Origin: an uncultured Alphaproteobacteria bacterium
GTDB taxonomy: Bacteria; Pseudomonadota; Alphaproteobacteria; Rhizobiales; Aestuariivirgaceae
Assembly (NCBI GenBank): GCA_937873445.1
Contig: CALMWF010000008.1
Location: 168,570 to 232,569 of the forward strand
DNA: 64,000 nt
Reading direction: 5' to 3'
Position 1 is the stretch's first letter. Every line of letters begins with the position of its first letter. This document shows positions 33,102-42,946 of the stretch, one piece after another. The position numbers and the translations under genes are program-made. Below the pieces are notes generated by a model. That model made no database searches and was not told where the DNA came from. It saw nothing but the letters and a program-made list of their open reading frames with translations.

Positions 33102-33864
33102 GCACCGGACATGCCAGCGCCCTGTTCTGGCACGGCCATGACCATGGCTTTGCCGCCCGGCTTGATGCGCGGCTGCGGCTGCTGGCGGTCATAGCCTTCG
33201 TTGTGCTGCTGCCCGCTTTGTCGTCCCTCGTCAGCGTGCTCATGGCGCTGGCGCTTGCCGCCGCTCTGGCCGTTGTGGCGCGCCTTCCCGCTGGCCCCAC
33301 GCTGAAGCGTCTGGCGGTCATGGAAGGGTTTCTGCTGGTGCTGGTGATAACCTTGCCCTTCACCATGCCGGGCGAGGCCGCCTTTCAACTCGGCCCCGTC
33401 ACCGCCTCATGGCCGGGCATCATCCGTTCACTGACCATCATGCTGCGTGTTGCGGCGGCAGCACTGGTCATCGCCGCCCTTCTCTCCGGCCTCGGCAGTC
33501 TGGGCCTGGCCACCGCCATGGCCGGTCTTGGTCTGCCGCACAGGCTGGTGGGCCTGTTCCTGCTTACCTTCCGCCACATCGGCCTGTTGCAGCAGGAATA
33601 TGAGCGCCTCATCCGCGCCATGAAGGCCCGCGCCTTCCGCTTTTCCACCTCGCCCCATGGCTGGGCCGCGCTGGGTCAGTTGCTGGGCATGCTGCTCATC
33701 CGCGCCGAAGCCCGCAGCACGCGCCTTGCCCGCGCCATGAAGGCGCGCGGTTTTTCCGGCCAGTTCATTGAGCGTGCCCAAACCCCCCTGACCACAGCGG
33801 ACTGGCTTTTCCTCAGCCTTTGGAGCTTGGCCCTTGCCGCCCTGCTGCTGGGGAGCCGCGCAGC

Positions 33865-33868
<4 letters not shown>
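33098..33868 (+). CDS. nikQ: NikQ (CbiQ family), transmembrane T-component of the nickel ECF importer
   Basis: A membrane protein of 256 residues. Two coupling motifs typical of EcfT/CbiQ are present, RAMKARAFRF and RAMKARGFSG, which contact the ATPase. Five or so hydrophobic segments surround them. The N-terminus carries a short His cluster (FWHGHDHGF) that may bind nickel. The ATG at 33098 overlaps nikL by 4 bases, and nikO overlaps its end. Confidence 0.93.
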
Positions 33869-34635
<767 letters not shown>

Positions 34636-34640
34636 AGTTC

Positions 34641-35573
34641 TCAAATGGACGGGTCGTGGGCGGCCAGTTCCATCAGCCGCACCTGCTCGCGCAGCCAGTC
34701 GCGGAAGAATGACACCTTGGGCAGATTGAGCTTGGCCCGCGGTGACACCATGAAATAGGCGAAGTCCAGCGGCACCGCATCGGTAAAGGGCAGGATGAGC
34801 CGCCCGCGCCGGATGTCCTCCGCCGCCAGCCGGTGCTTGGCCAGCGCCACCCCGCGCCCCAGCACCGCCGCCTCGATGACCAGGCTCGACTGGTTGAAGC
34901 GGGGGCCCCGCGTACCGTCCACCTCGGCCGCATCCGCCGCGCGCAGCCACATGTCCCAGCTGGGGCAGGAGGGATCATTGTCCGGACTGTCATCATGCAG
35001 CAGGGTGAAGTGCTTCAGGTCGGCTGCGCTGGCCAGCGGCCGGTCGCGGCTCGCCAGACTAGGCGCACACACCGGCACCACTTCCTCCGACAGCAGCCGC
35101 TCCACCACCAGTTCAGGATAATTGCCCGCGCCATAGCGGATGGCCATGTCGGTGCCGTCGCGGGCAAAATCCACCAGCTGCATGGATGACGACACATGCA
35201 CATCAATGTCCGGGTGCTGCTGCTCAAAATCCTGCAGGCGCGGCAAAAGCCACTTGGCGGCAAAGGACGGCGCCACCGAAACCCGCAGCACGCCGCGCTC
35301 GCCCAGCGCATCAATGGCGTCCATGGCGGCGGCCAGATGGGAAAAACCCTGCTTCAGATCGGCAAAGGCCGCCGCGCCTGCATCCGTCAGCACCAGCCCG
35401 CGGCCCGAGCGCTGCAGCACCGGCATGCCGATGTGGTCCTCCAGCAGGCGAATCTGATGGCTGATGGCCGCCGGTGTTACCGACAGTTCCTGTGCCGCCT
35501 GGGTGAGGCTCAAATGGCGTGCCGCCGCCTCGAAGGCGCGCAGGGCATTGAGCGGGGGAAGGGCGCGGCGCAC
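34641..35573 (-). CDS. LysR-family transcriptional regulator, GcvA-like
   Basis: Regulator of 310 residues. The N-terminal winged helix (LNALRAFEAAARHLSLTQAAQELSVTPAAISHQIRLLE) and the substrate-binding domain with SVAPSFAAKWLLPRL and DMAIRYG are typical of the GcvA/AmpR-like subgroup. Target and effector cannot be read from sequence. It is the last of three - strand genes (DUF294, exonuclease, LysR), only 2 bases behind the exonuclease, so it may be co-transcribed. No divergent partner gene is present. Confidence 0.9.
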   Translation of the reverse strand: MRRALPPLNALRAFEAAARHLSLTQAAQELSVTPAAISHQIRLLEDHIGMPVLQRSGRGLVLTDAGAAAFADLKQGFSHLAAAMDAIDALGERGVLRVSVAPSFAAKWLLPRLQDFEQQHPDIDVHVSSSMQLVDFARDGTDMAIRYGAGNYPELVVERLLSEEVVPVCAPSLASRDRPLASAADLKHFTLLHDDSPDNDPSCPSWDMWLRAADAAEVDGTRGPRFNQSSLVIEAAVLGRGVALAKHRLAAEDIRRGRLILPFTDAVPLDFAYFMVSPRAKLNLPKVSFFRDWLREQVRLMELAAHDPSI

Positions 35574-35575
35574 GG

Positions 35576-36265
35576 TCAGAAGCCATGCACCGGGCGCGGC
35601 GGCTCGCCCGCATTGACCCCGCCGATGCCGCTGGTGCGGGCAATGCGCACGCCGCGCTGCTTCATGTCCTTGAGAATGACATACATCTTGGCCGCCAGCA
35701 GCGCATCCTCGAAGGCGTCATGCTGGTTGATGGGCGGCAGCTTCAAGTCCCCGCGTATGGCTTCAAAACGCAGATCAAGCTGGGTGCCCTGGGGCGCATC
35801 GCCATATTTGCGCTCGTAATAGAGCTTGGACACTTCAATCCGCTCGTTGGGCAGGCGCACGCCGAGATGATGCAGCACATATTTGTCGAGCATGCTCATG
35901 TCGAAATCGATCCAGTAGCCCAGAATGGGCCGCGATCCGATGAAGCGCAGCAAATCCGGCAGCACCTCAGCCATGGGTTTGGCGCTTTCCACATCGCGGT
36001 GCAAGAGGCGGTGAACCTTCATGGCCTCGGGCCGCATCTCAGCCTCCGGCTTCACCAGCGCGGTGAAGGCTGCATGCGTGACAATCCGGTTGTCCTTGAT
36101 CCGGATGGCGGCCACCGAAATCACGTCATCAATCCACGGATCAAAACCCGTCGTTTCGCAATCAAGCGACACCACCTCGCCGCTGTCGTCTCGGTCATAG
36201 AGAAACTTGAAGCTCGTGTCCTGGATCACGAAGCGGTCAATGGTATGGCGGAGAAAGCGCAGCAT
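35576..36265 (-). CDS. DnaQ-like 3'-5' exonuclease
   Basis: A protein of 229 residues with a DEDDh-type exonuclease fold: SLDCETTGFDPWIDDVISVAA gives the first D and E, YWIDFDMSMLDKYV the second D, and NQHDAFEDALLAAKMY the final H and D. Stand-alone proteins of this type are often found beside DUF294/CBS proteins and acetate symporters. The cellular substrate is unknown. It lies 6 bases after the DUF294 gene. Confidence 0.9.
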   Translation of the reverse strand: MLRFLRHTIDRFVIQDTSFKFLYDRDDSGEVVSLDCETTGFDPWIDDVISVAAIRIKDNRIVTHAAFTALVKPEAEMRPEAMKVHRLLHRDVESAKPMAEVLPDLLRFIGSRPILGYWIDFDMSMLDKYVLHHLGVRLPNERIEVSKLYYERKYGDAPQGTQLDLRFEAIRGDLKLPPINQHDAFEDALLAAKMYVILKDMKQRGVRIARTSGIGGVNAGEPPRPVHGF

Positions 36266-36271
36266 GACGCC

Positions 36272-38083
36272 TCAGAACATCCGCAGATTATAATGGGCGC
36301 GCACCAGTTCGCGGAATTCCTTCACCACGCGCAGAGCATCGCGCAGCAGGTCGCGTTCCAGTGTGGTCAGCGTCGACGGTTTGATATCGGCCTCGGCTTC
36401 GGGGTTGCCGTGTTTCACCGCCGCCAGCTGCGAGCGCAGCCTGAGTTCCATGAGATAGCGGAAAGCACCGGCCAGTTCCTTGGCCATGTCGCCGTCCAGC
36501 GCGCCCTGGGCGGCCAGCGCCTCAATGCGCGTCAGCGTGCCGGTATCGGCAATGCCCTTTTCAATGGCATAGCTGCGAATGCCGTGAACAATCGGAAACA
36601 CACCGGCCTTTTTCAGATTGATGGCATCCTCGCGCCCCACCGATGACATCAGCGCATTCAGCATGCCGCCGGACCCGGCAAACATGTCGATGGCCTTGGC
36701 AAAATGCGCCATGTGGATTTTCTCGCCGCGCAGCACATCAAACAGAGCCGACTTGGCGCGGGCCAGCAGGTCGGGGTTACGCCCCACCGGAATGGCATCC
36801 GCCAGAATGGCGAGATACATGGGGGTGTTTTCCTCCGGCGTCATCACCCAGCCCTTCACCTGGCGGATGAAGTCCTCCACCGGCATGGACCAGATGGGGT
36901 TGCGCACCATGATGTTGCCGGGGCAGGGCGGAAAGCCCAGCCGCTCCAGCGCCGAGGTGAAGAGTTTGCGGAAGGCGGTAAGGTCCTCCTCCGCCACCGG
37001 GCCGGCCAGCAGCAGCCCGTTGTCCTGGTCGGTGCGCACCGTCTGTTCGCCGCGCCCCTCCGAGCCCATGATCATCAGGCAGCCCTTGCTGAGAATGCTC
37101 TTGGGCGCGGTGAGTTCAAACAGCTTGGCAAACAGCCGCCGGTTCAGGTCAGAGGTGATCTCGGCAATGAGATCGGCCTTCACCCCCTGCCGGTGCAGGC
37201 GTTCCACCTGGGCCTGAATGTCCGACGCCGTGGTTTCAAGATCGGCGATGGACTTGGCCCGGTCGATGCGGCCCGGAATAAGCTGTGAATTGCCGGCAAA
37301 CAGGCCGAGAATGCCAATGTCTTCCAGCATGCCCGCCAGTTCGCCATTATCGCGCACCGCCAGCCGGCGCTTGTTGTGGCGCGTCATCAGCAGCAGGGCG
37401 TCGATGATAAAGTCATCCTTGTCCACTGCCACCACATCGAAGTGGCAGACATCCCTGACCGGTGTGGTGGCGGCCTTCGCCTTGTTCAGCACGGCCTTGG
37501 CCAGGTTCATGCCGGTCACCACGCCGACGCGCTGACCATCGCGCACGAACAGCGCATTGGTGTGGCTGTCCTGCATGGCCATGGCGGCTTCCTTGATGGT
37601 GGCATCAGCCGCAATGAACACCGCCGGCTGCAGCCGCGCTTCGGAAATCCGGGCCCGCAGCACCGACTCCACACCCTGGCCCTCGCGGCTCTGGGCCAGC
37701 GCATCAAGCTTGCGGGAAATTTCGGAATAGAAGAAGGCGCCGAAGGCGGGATTGTTCTGGGTAAGGCCCAGCACAATATCCTTGGGAATGAGATAGCACA
37801 GCGTCTCTTCAGCGGCCACGAAGGCGCTGCCGGGCTTGCCGTGGATCAGCGCCCGGGCATCGAAACTGTCCTTCGCCTCCAGCACATGGTCCACTTCGCC
37901 GTCGCGCCGTTCTTCCACCAGCCCCTTGATGATGACGTGAAAGAACTGGGCCGGCTGGTCGGCGGCGATGATCACCTGGCCGGGGGCGAAATAGCCCACA
38001 TCCAGCGCCTGGCGGAGCTGGTCGATTTCGGCGGCGTCCAGACGGTCAAAGGGCGGGTTCCGGCTGTCAAAGGATTGCGGCAT
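36272..38083 (-). CDS. Cyclic-nucleotide-binding-like, CBS and DUF294 nucleotidyltransferase-like protein
   Basis: A protein of 603 residues: a cNMP-binding-like domain (about 20-140, YFAPGQVIIAADQPAQFF), two CBS domains (about 155-270, DSHTNALFVRDGQRVGVVTG and NKRRLAVRDNGELAGMLE), then a GlnD-like nucleotidyltransferase segment with GSEGRGEQTVRTDQDN and a helical C-terminal domain. No PII-modifying UR/ACT part is present. The architecture suggests a second-messenger or adenine-nucleotide-controlled signalling protein. It follows actP on the same strand beyond a terminator. Confidence 0.92.
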   Translation of the reverse strand: MPQSFDSRNPPFDRLDAAEIDQLRQALDVGYFAPGQVIIAADQPAQFFHVIIKGLVEERRDGEVDHVLEAKDSFDARALIHGKPGSAFVAAEETLCYLIPKDIVLGLTQNNPAFGAFFYSEISRKLDALAQSREGQGVESVLRARISEARLQPAVFIAADATIKEAAMAMQDSHTNALFVRDGQRVGVVTGMNLAKAVLNKAKAATTPVRDVCHFDVVAVDKDDFIIDALLLMTRHNKRRLAVRDNGELAGMLEDIGILGLFAGNSQLIPGRIDRAKSIADLETTASDIQAQVERLHRQGVKADLIAEITSDLNRRLFAKLFELTAPKSILSKGCLMIMGSEGRGEQTVRTDQDNGLLLAGPVAEEDLTAFRKLFTSALERLGFPPCPGNIMVRNPIWSMPVEDFIRQVKGWVMTPEENTPMYLAILADAIPVGRNPDLLARAKSALFDVLRGEKIHMAHFAKAIDMFAGSGGMLNALMSSVGREDAINLKKAGVFPIVHGIRSYAIEKGIADTGTLTRIEALAAQGALDGDMAKELAGAFRYLMELRLRSQLAAVKHGNPEAEADIKPSTLTTLERDLLRDALRVVKEFRELVRAHYNLRMF

Positions 38084-38120
38084 GTCAGGCTCGAGAAACG
38101 GGTTCAGCGGTAACTATAAA

Positions 38121-38149
38121 GAAAAAGGCCGGGGATTCTATCCCCGGCC
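38121..38149 (-). terminator. Intrinsic terminator of the yjcH-actP operon
   Basis: Read on the minus strand, a perfect 9-bp GC stem (38141-38149 with 38127-38135) with a 5-base loop is followed directly by TTTTTCTTT. It begins 22 bases after the actP stop. This is a classical rho-independent terminator. Since the DUF294 gene starts at 38083, its promoter must lie within or just after this hairpin, or it depends on read-through. Confidence 0.9.
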
Positions 38150-38170
38150 CCTGTCTTGTTGGCGGAATTT

Positions 38171-39871
38171 TCAGTGCGAAACCGCACCCGCCGCACCAAT
38201 GCCGGTTTCCGACCGGACATACTGGTCATCGAAGCCCGCCTTGTCGATCTGGCCCCGCTTGGAGCTGTCGATCATCGAGCCGATCCAGATGCCGAGGAAG
38301 GCCAGCGCCATGGAGAACAGCGCCGGGTTGGCATAGGGGAAGGGCGCTGAGCCCTTCTCGTGGAGAAGCACCGCCTCCCACACGCCGGGGCTGAGAATGG
38401 TCAGACCGACGGAGGAGATGAGGCCCAGGATGCCGCCGATGACCGCACCCTTCGTGGTCATGCCCTTCCAGAAGGTGGACATGACCAGGATCGGGAAGTT
38501 GGTGGACGCCGCGACCGCGAAGGCCAGACCCACCATGAAGGCCACGTTGATGTTCTCGAACACATAGCCGAGACCGATGGCAATGATGCCAATGACCACG
38601 GCGGCGATCTTCGAGATCCGGATTTCCTTGGCTTCGTTGACCGAGCCCTTGGCAAACACCGAGGCGTAGAGGTCATGGCTGACGGCGGAGGCGCCGGCCA
38701 GCGTCAGACCCGCCACCACCGCCAGAATGGTGGCGAAGGCAACGGCCGAGATGAAGCCCAGGAACATGTCGCCGAGAACGGCGCGCGACAGATGGATGGC
38801 CGGCATGTTGGTGCCGCCCAGCAGGTCCTTGATCTTGTCGTAGGTCACCGCCCCCGTCGTGGCGTCGGTGGCCGTCTTGTAGAAGGACGCATCATTCATC
38901 AGGAGGGCGATGGCGCCGAAACCGATGATGAAGGTCAGGATGTAGAAGTAGCCGATGAAGCCGGTGGCATAGAACACCGACTTGCGCGCCTGCTTGGCAT
39001 CCGACACGGTGAAGAAGCGCATCAGAATGTGGGGCAGGCCGGCGGTGCCGAACATCAGCGCCAGGCCAAGTGAAATGGCCGACACCGGGTCCGTCACCAG
39101 CGAGCCGGGGCCCATGATGGCGCCGGCCTTGGGATGAACGTTGACCGCAGCCTGGAACAGAGCCTCCGGGCTGAAGTTGAACTTGACCAGCACCATCAGC
39201 GCCATCAGCGTAGCGCCGCCGAGCAGCATGATGGCCTTGATGATCTGCACCCAGGTGGTGGCAACCATGCCGCCGAAGGTGACGTAGATGATCATCAGCA
39301 GGCCAACGATGATGACGGCGTAGCCATAGGGCAGGCCGAACAGCAGCTGGATGAGCTTGCCGGCGCCGACCATCTGGGCAATGAGATAGAAGGCCACCAC
39401 CGCGAGGGTGGAAATGGCCGCCATCTTGCGGATGGGCGATTGTTCAAGGCGGAAGGACGCCACGTCGGCGAAGGTGTATTTGCCGAGGTTGCGCAGCCGC
39501 TCCGCGATCAGGAACAGAATGATCGGCCAGCCGACCAGCCAGCCCACCGAATAGATGAGGCCGTCATAGCCGGAGCCGAACACGATGCCGGAAATGCCGA
39601 GGAAGGATGCCGCCGACATGTAGTCGCCGGCGATGGCCAGGCCGTTCTGGGTGCCGGTGATGCCGCCACCCGCCGAATAGAACTGGGCCGCTGACTTGGT
39701 CTGCGAGGCCGCCCACTTGGTGATGCCAAGGGTGAGTGCCACGAAGATCACGAACATGATGATGGCATGCCAGTTCGTGGCCTGCTGCTGCACCGCGCCG
39801 CCGACCGCATCGGCCAGGGCAGGCGTGGCCAACAGGGCCGCCGCCAGAGAGGAAAGAGCGATCTTCTTCAT
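38171..39871 (-). CDS. actP: ActP, cation/acetate symporter
   Basis: Sodium:solute symporter family protein of 566 residues with an N-terminal signal-like segment ([16 protein letters not shown]) and about 13 membrane helices. The family start [27 protein letters not shown] and the sodium-site region [29 protein letters not shown] are clear. It imports acetate and similar short organic acids. The gene overlaps yjcH by 4 bases and is closed by an intrinsic terminator. Confidence 0.95.
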   Translation of the reverse strand: MKKIALSSLAAALLATPALADAVGGAVQQQATNWHAIIMFVIFVALTLGITKWAASQTKSAAQFYSAGGGITGTQNGLAIAGDYMSAASFLGISGIVFGSGYDGLIYSVGWLVGWPIILFLIAERLRNLGKYTFADVASFRLEQSPIRKMAAISTLAVVAFYLIAQMVGAGKLIQLLFGLPYGYAVIIVGLLMIIYVTFGGMVATTWVQIIKAIMLLGGATLMALMVLVKFNFSPEALFQAAVNVHPKAGAIMGPGSLVTDPVSAISLGLALMFGTAGLPHILMRFFTVSDAKQARKSVFYATGFIGYFYILTFIIGFGAIALLMNDASFYKTATDATTGAVTYDKIKDLLGGTNMPAIHLSRAVLGDMFLGFISAVAFATILAVVAGLTLAGASAVSHDLYASVFAKGSVNEAKEIRISKIAAVVIGIIAIGLGYVFENINVAFMVGLAFAVAASTNFPILVMSTFWKGMTTKGAVIGGILGLISSVGLTILSPGVWEAVLLHEKGSAPFPYANPALFSMALAFLGIWIGSMIDSSKRGQIDKAGFDDQYVRSETGIGAAGAVSH

Positions 39872-40176
39872 TTCACCGCATCCTTCTTGATCTTGTCGGT
39901 CAGTTCATCGAACTCGGAGTTGGCGCGCTTCACATAGATGCCGGTGAGCACGAAGGCCGAGATGATGACGGCGACGCCGATGGGAATGCCCACTGTGGTC
40001 ACCCCGGCGCCGAGCGGCGTGGCGAGGAAGGGCTTGTTGAAGGCCACCAGCAGAATGAAGCCGAAGTAGATGAGAAGCATGAGGGCGCTGAGAAGCCAGG
40101 CAAAGCTGGTCCTTTTCCGCACCAGCTCCTGGAAGGCGGGATTCTGGCGAATCCGCGAGCTGAGGTTTGAGTCCAT
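39868..40176 (-). CDS. yjcH: YjcH-like DUF485 membrane protein
   Basis: A protein of 102 residues with two membrane segments ([20 protein letters not shown] and [21 protein letters not shown]) and a charged C-terminus. DUF485 proteins regularly precede actP, as here, where the genes overlap by 4 bases. The role is unknown but is presumed to support the symporter. Confidence 0.93.
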   Translation of the reverse strand: MDSNLSSRIRQNPAFQELVRKRTSFAWLLSALMLLIYFGFILLVAFNKPFLATPLGAGVTTVGIPIGVAVIISAFVLTGIYVKRANSEFDELTDKIKKDAVK

Positions 40177-40519
40177 ATAAGTCTCCCTAGTGCGGCGGTT
40201 GCCCGGATGCCGGAGCGGTTTTCTGGAGCGCAGGCCTTAAGGCGCGCACCCCTCCCGCTTTCCGGCGAGTCTAGTGCCGCAAGCCTCTAGGGTTACACAT
40301 CCGTTAACCCCCTGACACTGGCCATTGGTTGTGCGACTTTAGATAAATAAATCTATGAAAATCCGGCATTTTATGCTGCGCCGCAATAACTGGCCCCCGT
40401 CATTCTGCTGCGCCGCCGCATGGGGGATCGCAACCGGACCGCACTGTCATGCCTGCGGCCAATTTACGCTCGAATCCGGTCTCCCCATGCTTTATTGCGG
40501 ATGCGAGAGAATTTTCCCC
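40177..40519. promoter_or_regulatory. Divergent region yjcH-actP / ubiTUV
   Basis: The stretch of 343 bases carries no gene I can support. It includes an inverted repeat GGGTTA-N9-TAACCC at 40290-40310 and an AT-rich run around 40330-40360 that may hold promoters for either side. An open frame continues upstream of ubiT to 40355 but lacks family similarity and a ribosome-binding site. No FNR/FixK box was found, although ubiTUV genes are oxygen-controlled in some bacteria. Confidence 0.4.
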
Positions 40520-41083
40520 ATGACCGAACAAGCCACCAGCCTACCCCTGTTTCCAGCCCTCGCCTCCCGGCTGATGCAGCCTCTGCCGCTGTTTCCGCTG
40601 CGGCTGGCGGCCCAGAAGGTGGTGGACAGCCTGGCCGCCCGCCACCCCGGCCTGTTTGCCCGGCTGGGCGATCAGGCCAGCAAGACCTTCCTGCTCGATC
40701 CCACCGATCTGCCCTTCGCCTTCATTCTCCGTCCCCGGCCCGACAAGCCGGCCATTGACGTGGTGAAGCGCGGCGAGGCCGTGGCCTGGGAGGCCCATAT
40801 CGCCGGTCCCTTTGCGGCGCTGCTCGGCATGCTGCACGGAACCATGGATGGCGATGCCCTGTTCTTCTCGCGTGATATCATCATCGAAGGCGACACCGAG
40901 GCGGTGCTGGCGCTGCGCAATGCCCTTGATGACGCCGAGATCGACCTTCTGGGTGAGATCACCGCCAGCCTCGGTCCGCTTGGGCCCTGGCTGGAAAAGC
41001 CCCTGCGCAGCCTGACCCCCGTGGCCGAACGCCTGACCGGCGTGGCGCTGACCCGCGCCAGGGCGGAGCCGTCAGATGCTTGA
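40520..41083 (+). CDS. ubiT: UbiT, SCP2-domain accessory factor of O2-independent ubiquinone synthesis
   Basis: A protein of 187 residues with a sterol-carrier (SCP2) domain in the middle (FLLDPTDLPFAFILRPRP, then FFSRDIIIEGDTEAVLALRNALDD). UbiT binds lipid intermediates and is needed, with UbiU and UbiV, for making ubiquinone without oxygen. I use the ATG at 40520 (MTEQATSL), 10 bases behind GAGAGA. The gene overlaps ubiU by 8 bases. Assignment is secure because all three genes are adjacent. Confidence 0.92.
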   Translation: MTEQATSLPLFPALASRLMQPLPLFPLRLAAQKVVDSLAARHPGLFARLGDQASKTFLLDPTDLPFAFILRPRPDKPAIDVVKRGEAVAWEAHIAGPFAALLGMLHGTMDGDALFFSRDIIIEGDTEAVLALRNALDDAEIDLLGEITASLGPLGPWLEKPLRSLTPVAERLTGVALTRARAEPSDA

Positions 41084-42056
41084 ACTGGTTTGTCCGGCGG
41101 GCACTCCGGCGGCACTGCGCACGGCGGTTGATGCCGGGGCCCATGCCATCTATTGCGGCTTTGCCGATGAGACCAATGCCCGCAACTTTCCCGGCCTCAA
41201 TTTCTCGCGCGACGAGCTGAAGTCCGGCATTGCCCATGCGCAGGCCAGGGGCGCCAGGGTTCTCGTCGCCATCAACACCTTTCCGCGCGCCGGTGAACCC
41301 GGCCTGTGGCACCGCGCCATTGATGATGCCGCGCGCCTTGGCGCGCATGCCGTCATTCTGGCCGACATCGGCCTTCTGGCCTATGCGGCGGAGAAACATC
41401 CGGCCCTGCGCCGTCACCTTTCGGTGCAGGCGGCGGCGTCCAATGCCGATGCCATCAATTTCTACGTCCATGAATTCGGGGTGAAGCGCGTGGTGCTGCC
41501 GCGCGTGCTGAGTGTCGAGGAAATCGCCACCATCAACCGCGACATCTCTTGCGAAACCGAAGTGTTCGTCTTCGGTGGCCTGTGCGTCATGGCGGAGGGG
41601 CGCTGTTCACTGTCCTCCTACGCCACCGGCAAGTCACCCAACATGAACGGCGCCTGCTCGCCCGCCAGCCATGTGGTGTACAAGCAGGAGGGCGATGGTC
41701 TGGCCGCGCGTCTTGGCGACTTCACCATCCAGCGCGTCGGCAAGGGTGAGGCCGCTCCCTATCCCACCCTGTGCAAGGGCTGCTTCAGCGCCGGTGACTA
41801 TGAAGGTCATGTTTTTGAAGACCCGGTGAGCCTCGATGCCGCGCAACTGATCCCCCGGCTTGCCGAAGCGGGGGTGACAGCACTGAAGATCGAAGGCCGC
41901 CAGCGCAGCCGCGCCTATACCGAGGCGGTGGTCAGGGCCTTCCGCGCGGCGGTGGATGCCCATGCCAGAGGCCTGCCCATTCCCGCCGGGGTGTTGCAAA
42001 ATCTCACCGAGGGCCAGCGCAGCACGGCAGGCGCCTATAAAAAGAGCTGGCGCTGA
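41076..42056 (+). CDS. ubiU: UbiU, U32-family O2-independent ubiquinone hydroxylase component
   Basis: A protein of 326 residues of the peptidase U32 family. The [4Fe-4S] ligand cysteines are visible: VFGGLCVMAEGRCSLSSY, NMNGACSPA, and LCKGCF. UbiU forms a complex with UbiV that hydroxylates the ubiquinone ring using a donor other than O2. The start overlaps ubiT, and the TGA overlaps the ubiV ATG by 1 base. Confidence 0.94.
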   Translation: MLELVCPAGTPAALRTAVDAGAHAIYCGFADETNARNFPGLNFSRDELKSGIAHAQARGARVLVAINTFPRAGEPGLWHRAIDDAARLGAHAVILADIGLLAYAAEKHPALRRHLSVQAAASNADAINFYVHEFGVKRVVLPRVLSVEEIATINRDISCETEVFVFGGLCVMAEGRCSLSSYATGKSPNMNGACSPASHVVYKQEGDGLAARLGDFTIQRVGKGEAAPYPTLCKGCFSAGDYEGHVFEDPVSLDAAQLIPRLAEAGVTALKIEGRQRSRAYTEAVVRAFRAAVDAHARGLPIPAGVLQNLTEGQRSTAGAYKKSWR

Positions 42057-42946
42057 TGAAACTCACCCTGGGTCCCCTTCTCGGCCACTGGCAGCCGCAG
42101 GCCTGGGCCGATTTCTATGCCCGCGTGGCCGATGAGGCCGATGTTGACCGCGTTGTGCTGGGCGAAGTCGTCTGTTCCAAGCGCCTGCCCTTCATCGCGG
42201 ATCTCATGGCCCCCGCCATGGAGCGCCTTTCCCGCGCCGGTAAGCAGGTGGTGCTGGCCTCGCTGGCGCTGGTCACCCTGCCGCGTGAGCGCGCTCTCTG
42301 CGCTGATGTGGCAGCCGCCACCGAAGGATTGGTGGAGGTCAATGACCCCACCCTGTTGCATTATCTGGAAAGGGGCCGGGCCTTCACCGTGGGGCCGCTG
42401 GTCAATGTCTATAATGAGGGCACGCTGGCCTATTTGGCCGCCCGCGGTGCCGAAACGGTCTGCCTGCCGCCGGAACTGCCGCTGGCCGCCATCACCGCTC
42501 TTGCCGCTGCGAAGGTGACGGATATTGAAGTCTGGGGCTTTGGCCGGGTGCCGCTGGCCATTTCCGGGCGCTGCTATCACGCCAGGGTGCATGGCCTGCA
42601 CAAGGATTCCTGCCAGTTCGTCTGCGGGGAAGATCCGGATGGCTTGCCGGTGGAGACACTGGACCATGAGAGTTTTCTGGCCGTCAACGGTGTGCAGACC
42701 CTGTCGTTCACCGCCGCCTGCGTGCTGCAGGAAGTGGACGCCCTGAAACAGGCAGGGGTGGCGCGGCTGCGCCTGTCGCCACAGCAGACCGACATGGTGG
42801 CGGTGGCGAAAATATTCCGTGAACGGATCAAGGGGTCGCTGGCCGCGGCTGCGGCGGTACGCCAGCTTCAGGCGCTGGTACCGGACATGCCGCTGGCCAA
42901 CGGTTTCATGGTGGGCCGGTTCGGGGCGGAGCGGATCACTGTTTAG
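42056..42946 (+). CDS. ubiV: UbiV, U32-family partner of UbiU
   Basis: A protein of 296 residues of the U32 family, shorter than UbiU. Candidate FeS ligands are VVLGEVVCSKR, ISGRCYHARVHGLHKDSCQFVC and the later AACVLQEVD. It completes the UbiTUV set. Its end overlaps the end of the convergent amidohydrolase gene by 4 bases. Confidence 0.93.
   Translation: MKLTLGPLLGHWQPQAWADFYARVADEADVDRVVLGEVVCSKRLPFIADLMAPAMERLSRAGKQVVLASLALVTLPRERALCADVAAATEGLVEVNDPTLLHYLERGRAFTVGPLVNVYNEGTLAYLAARGAETVCLPPELPLAAITALAAAKVTDIEVWGFGRVPLAISGRCYHARVHGLHKDSCQFVCGEDPDGLPVETLDHESFLAVNGVQTLSFTAACVLQEVDALKQAGVARLRLSPQQTDMVAVAKIFRERIKGSLAAAAAVRQLQALVPDMPLANGFMVGRFGAERITV

Noticed and set aside
40355..40519. N-terminal extension of ubiT with several Cys (HCHACG, YCGC)
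   Set aside because: UbiT homologues start near MTEQ, no ribosome-binding site precedes 40355, and the stretch includes the likely promoter region. The cysteines are suggestive but unsupported.
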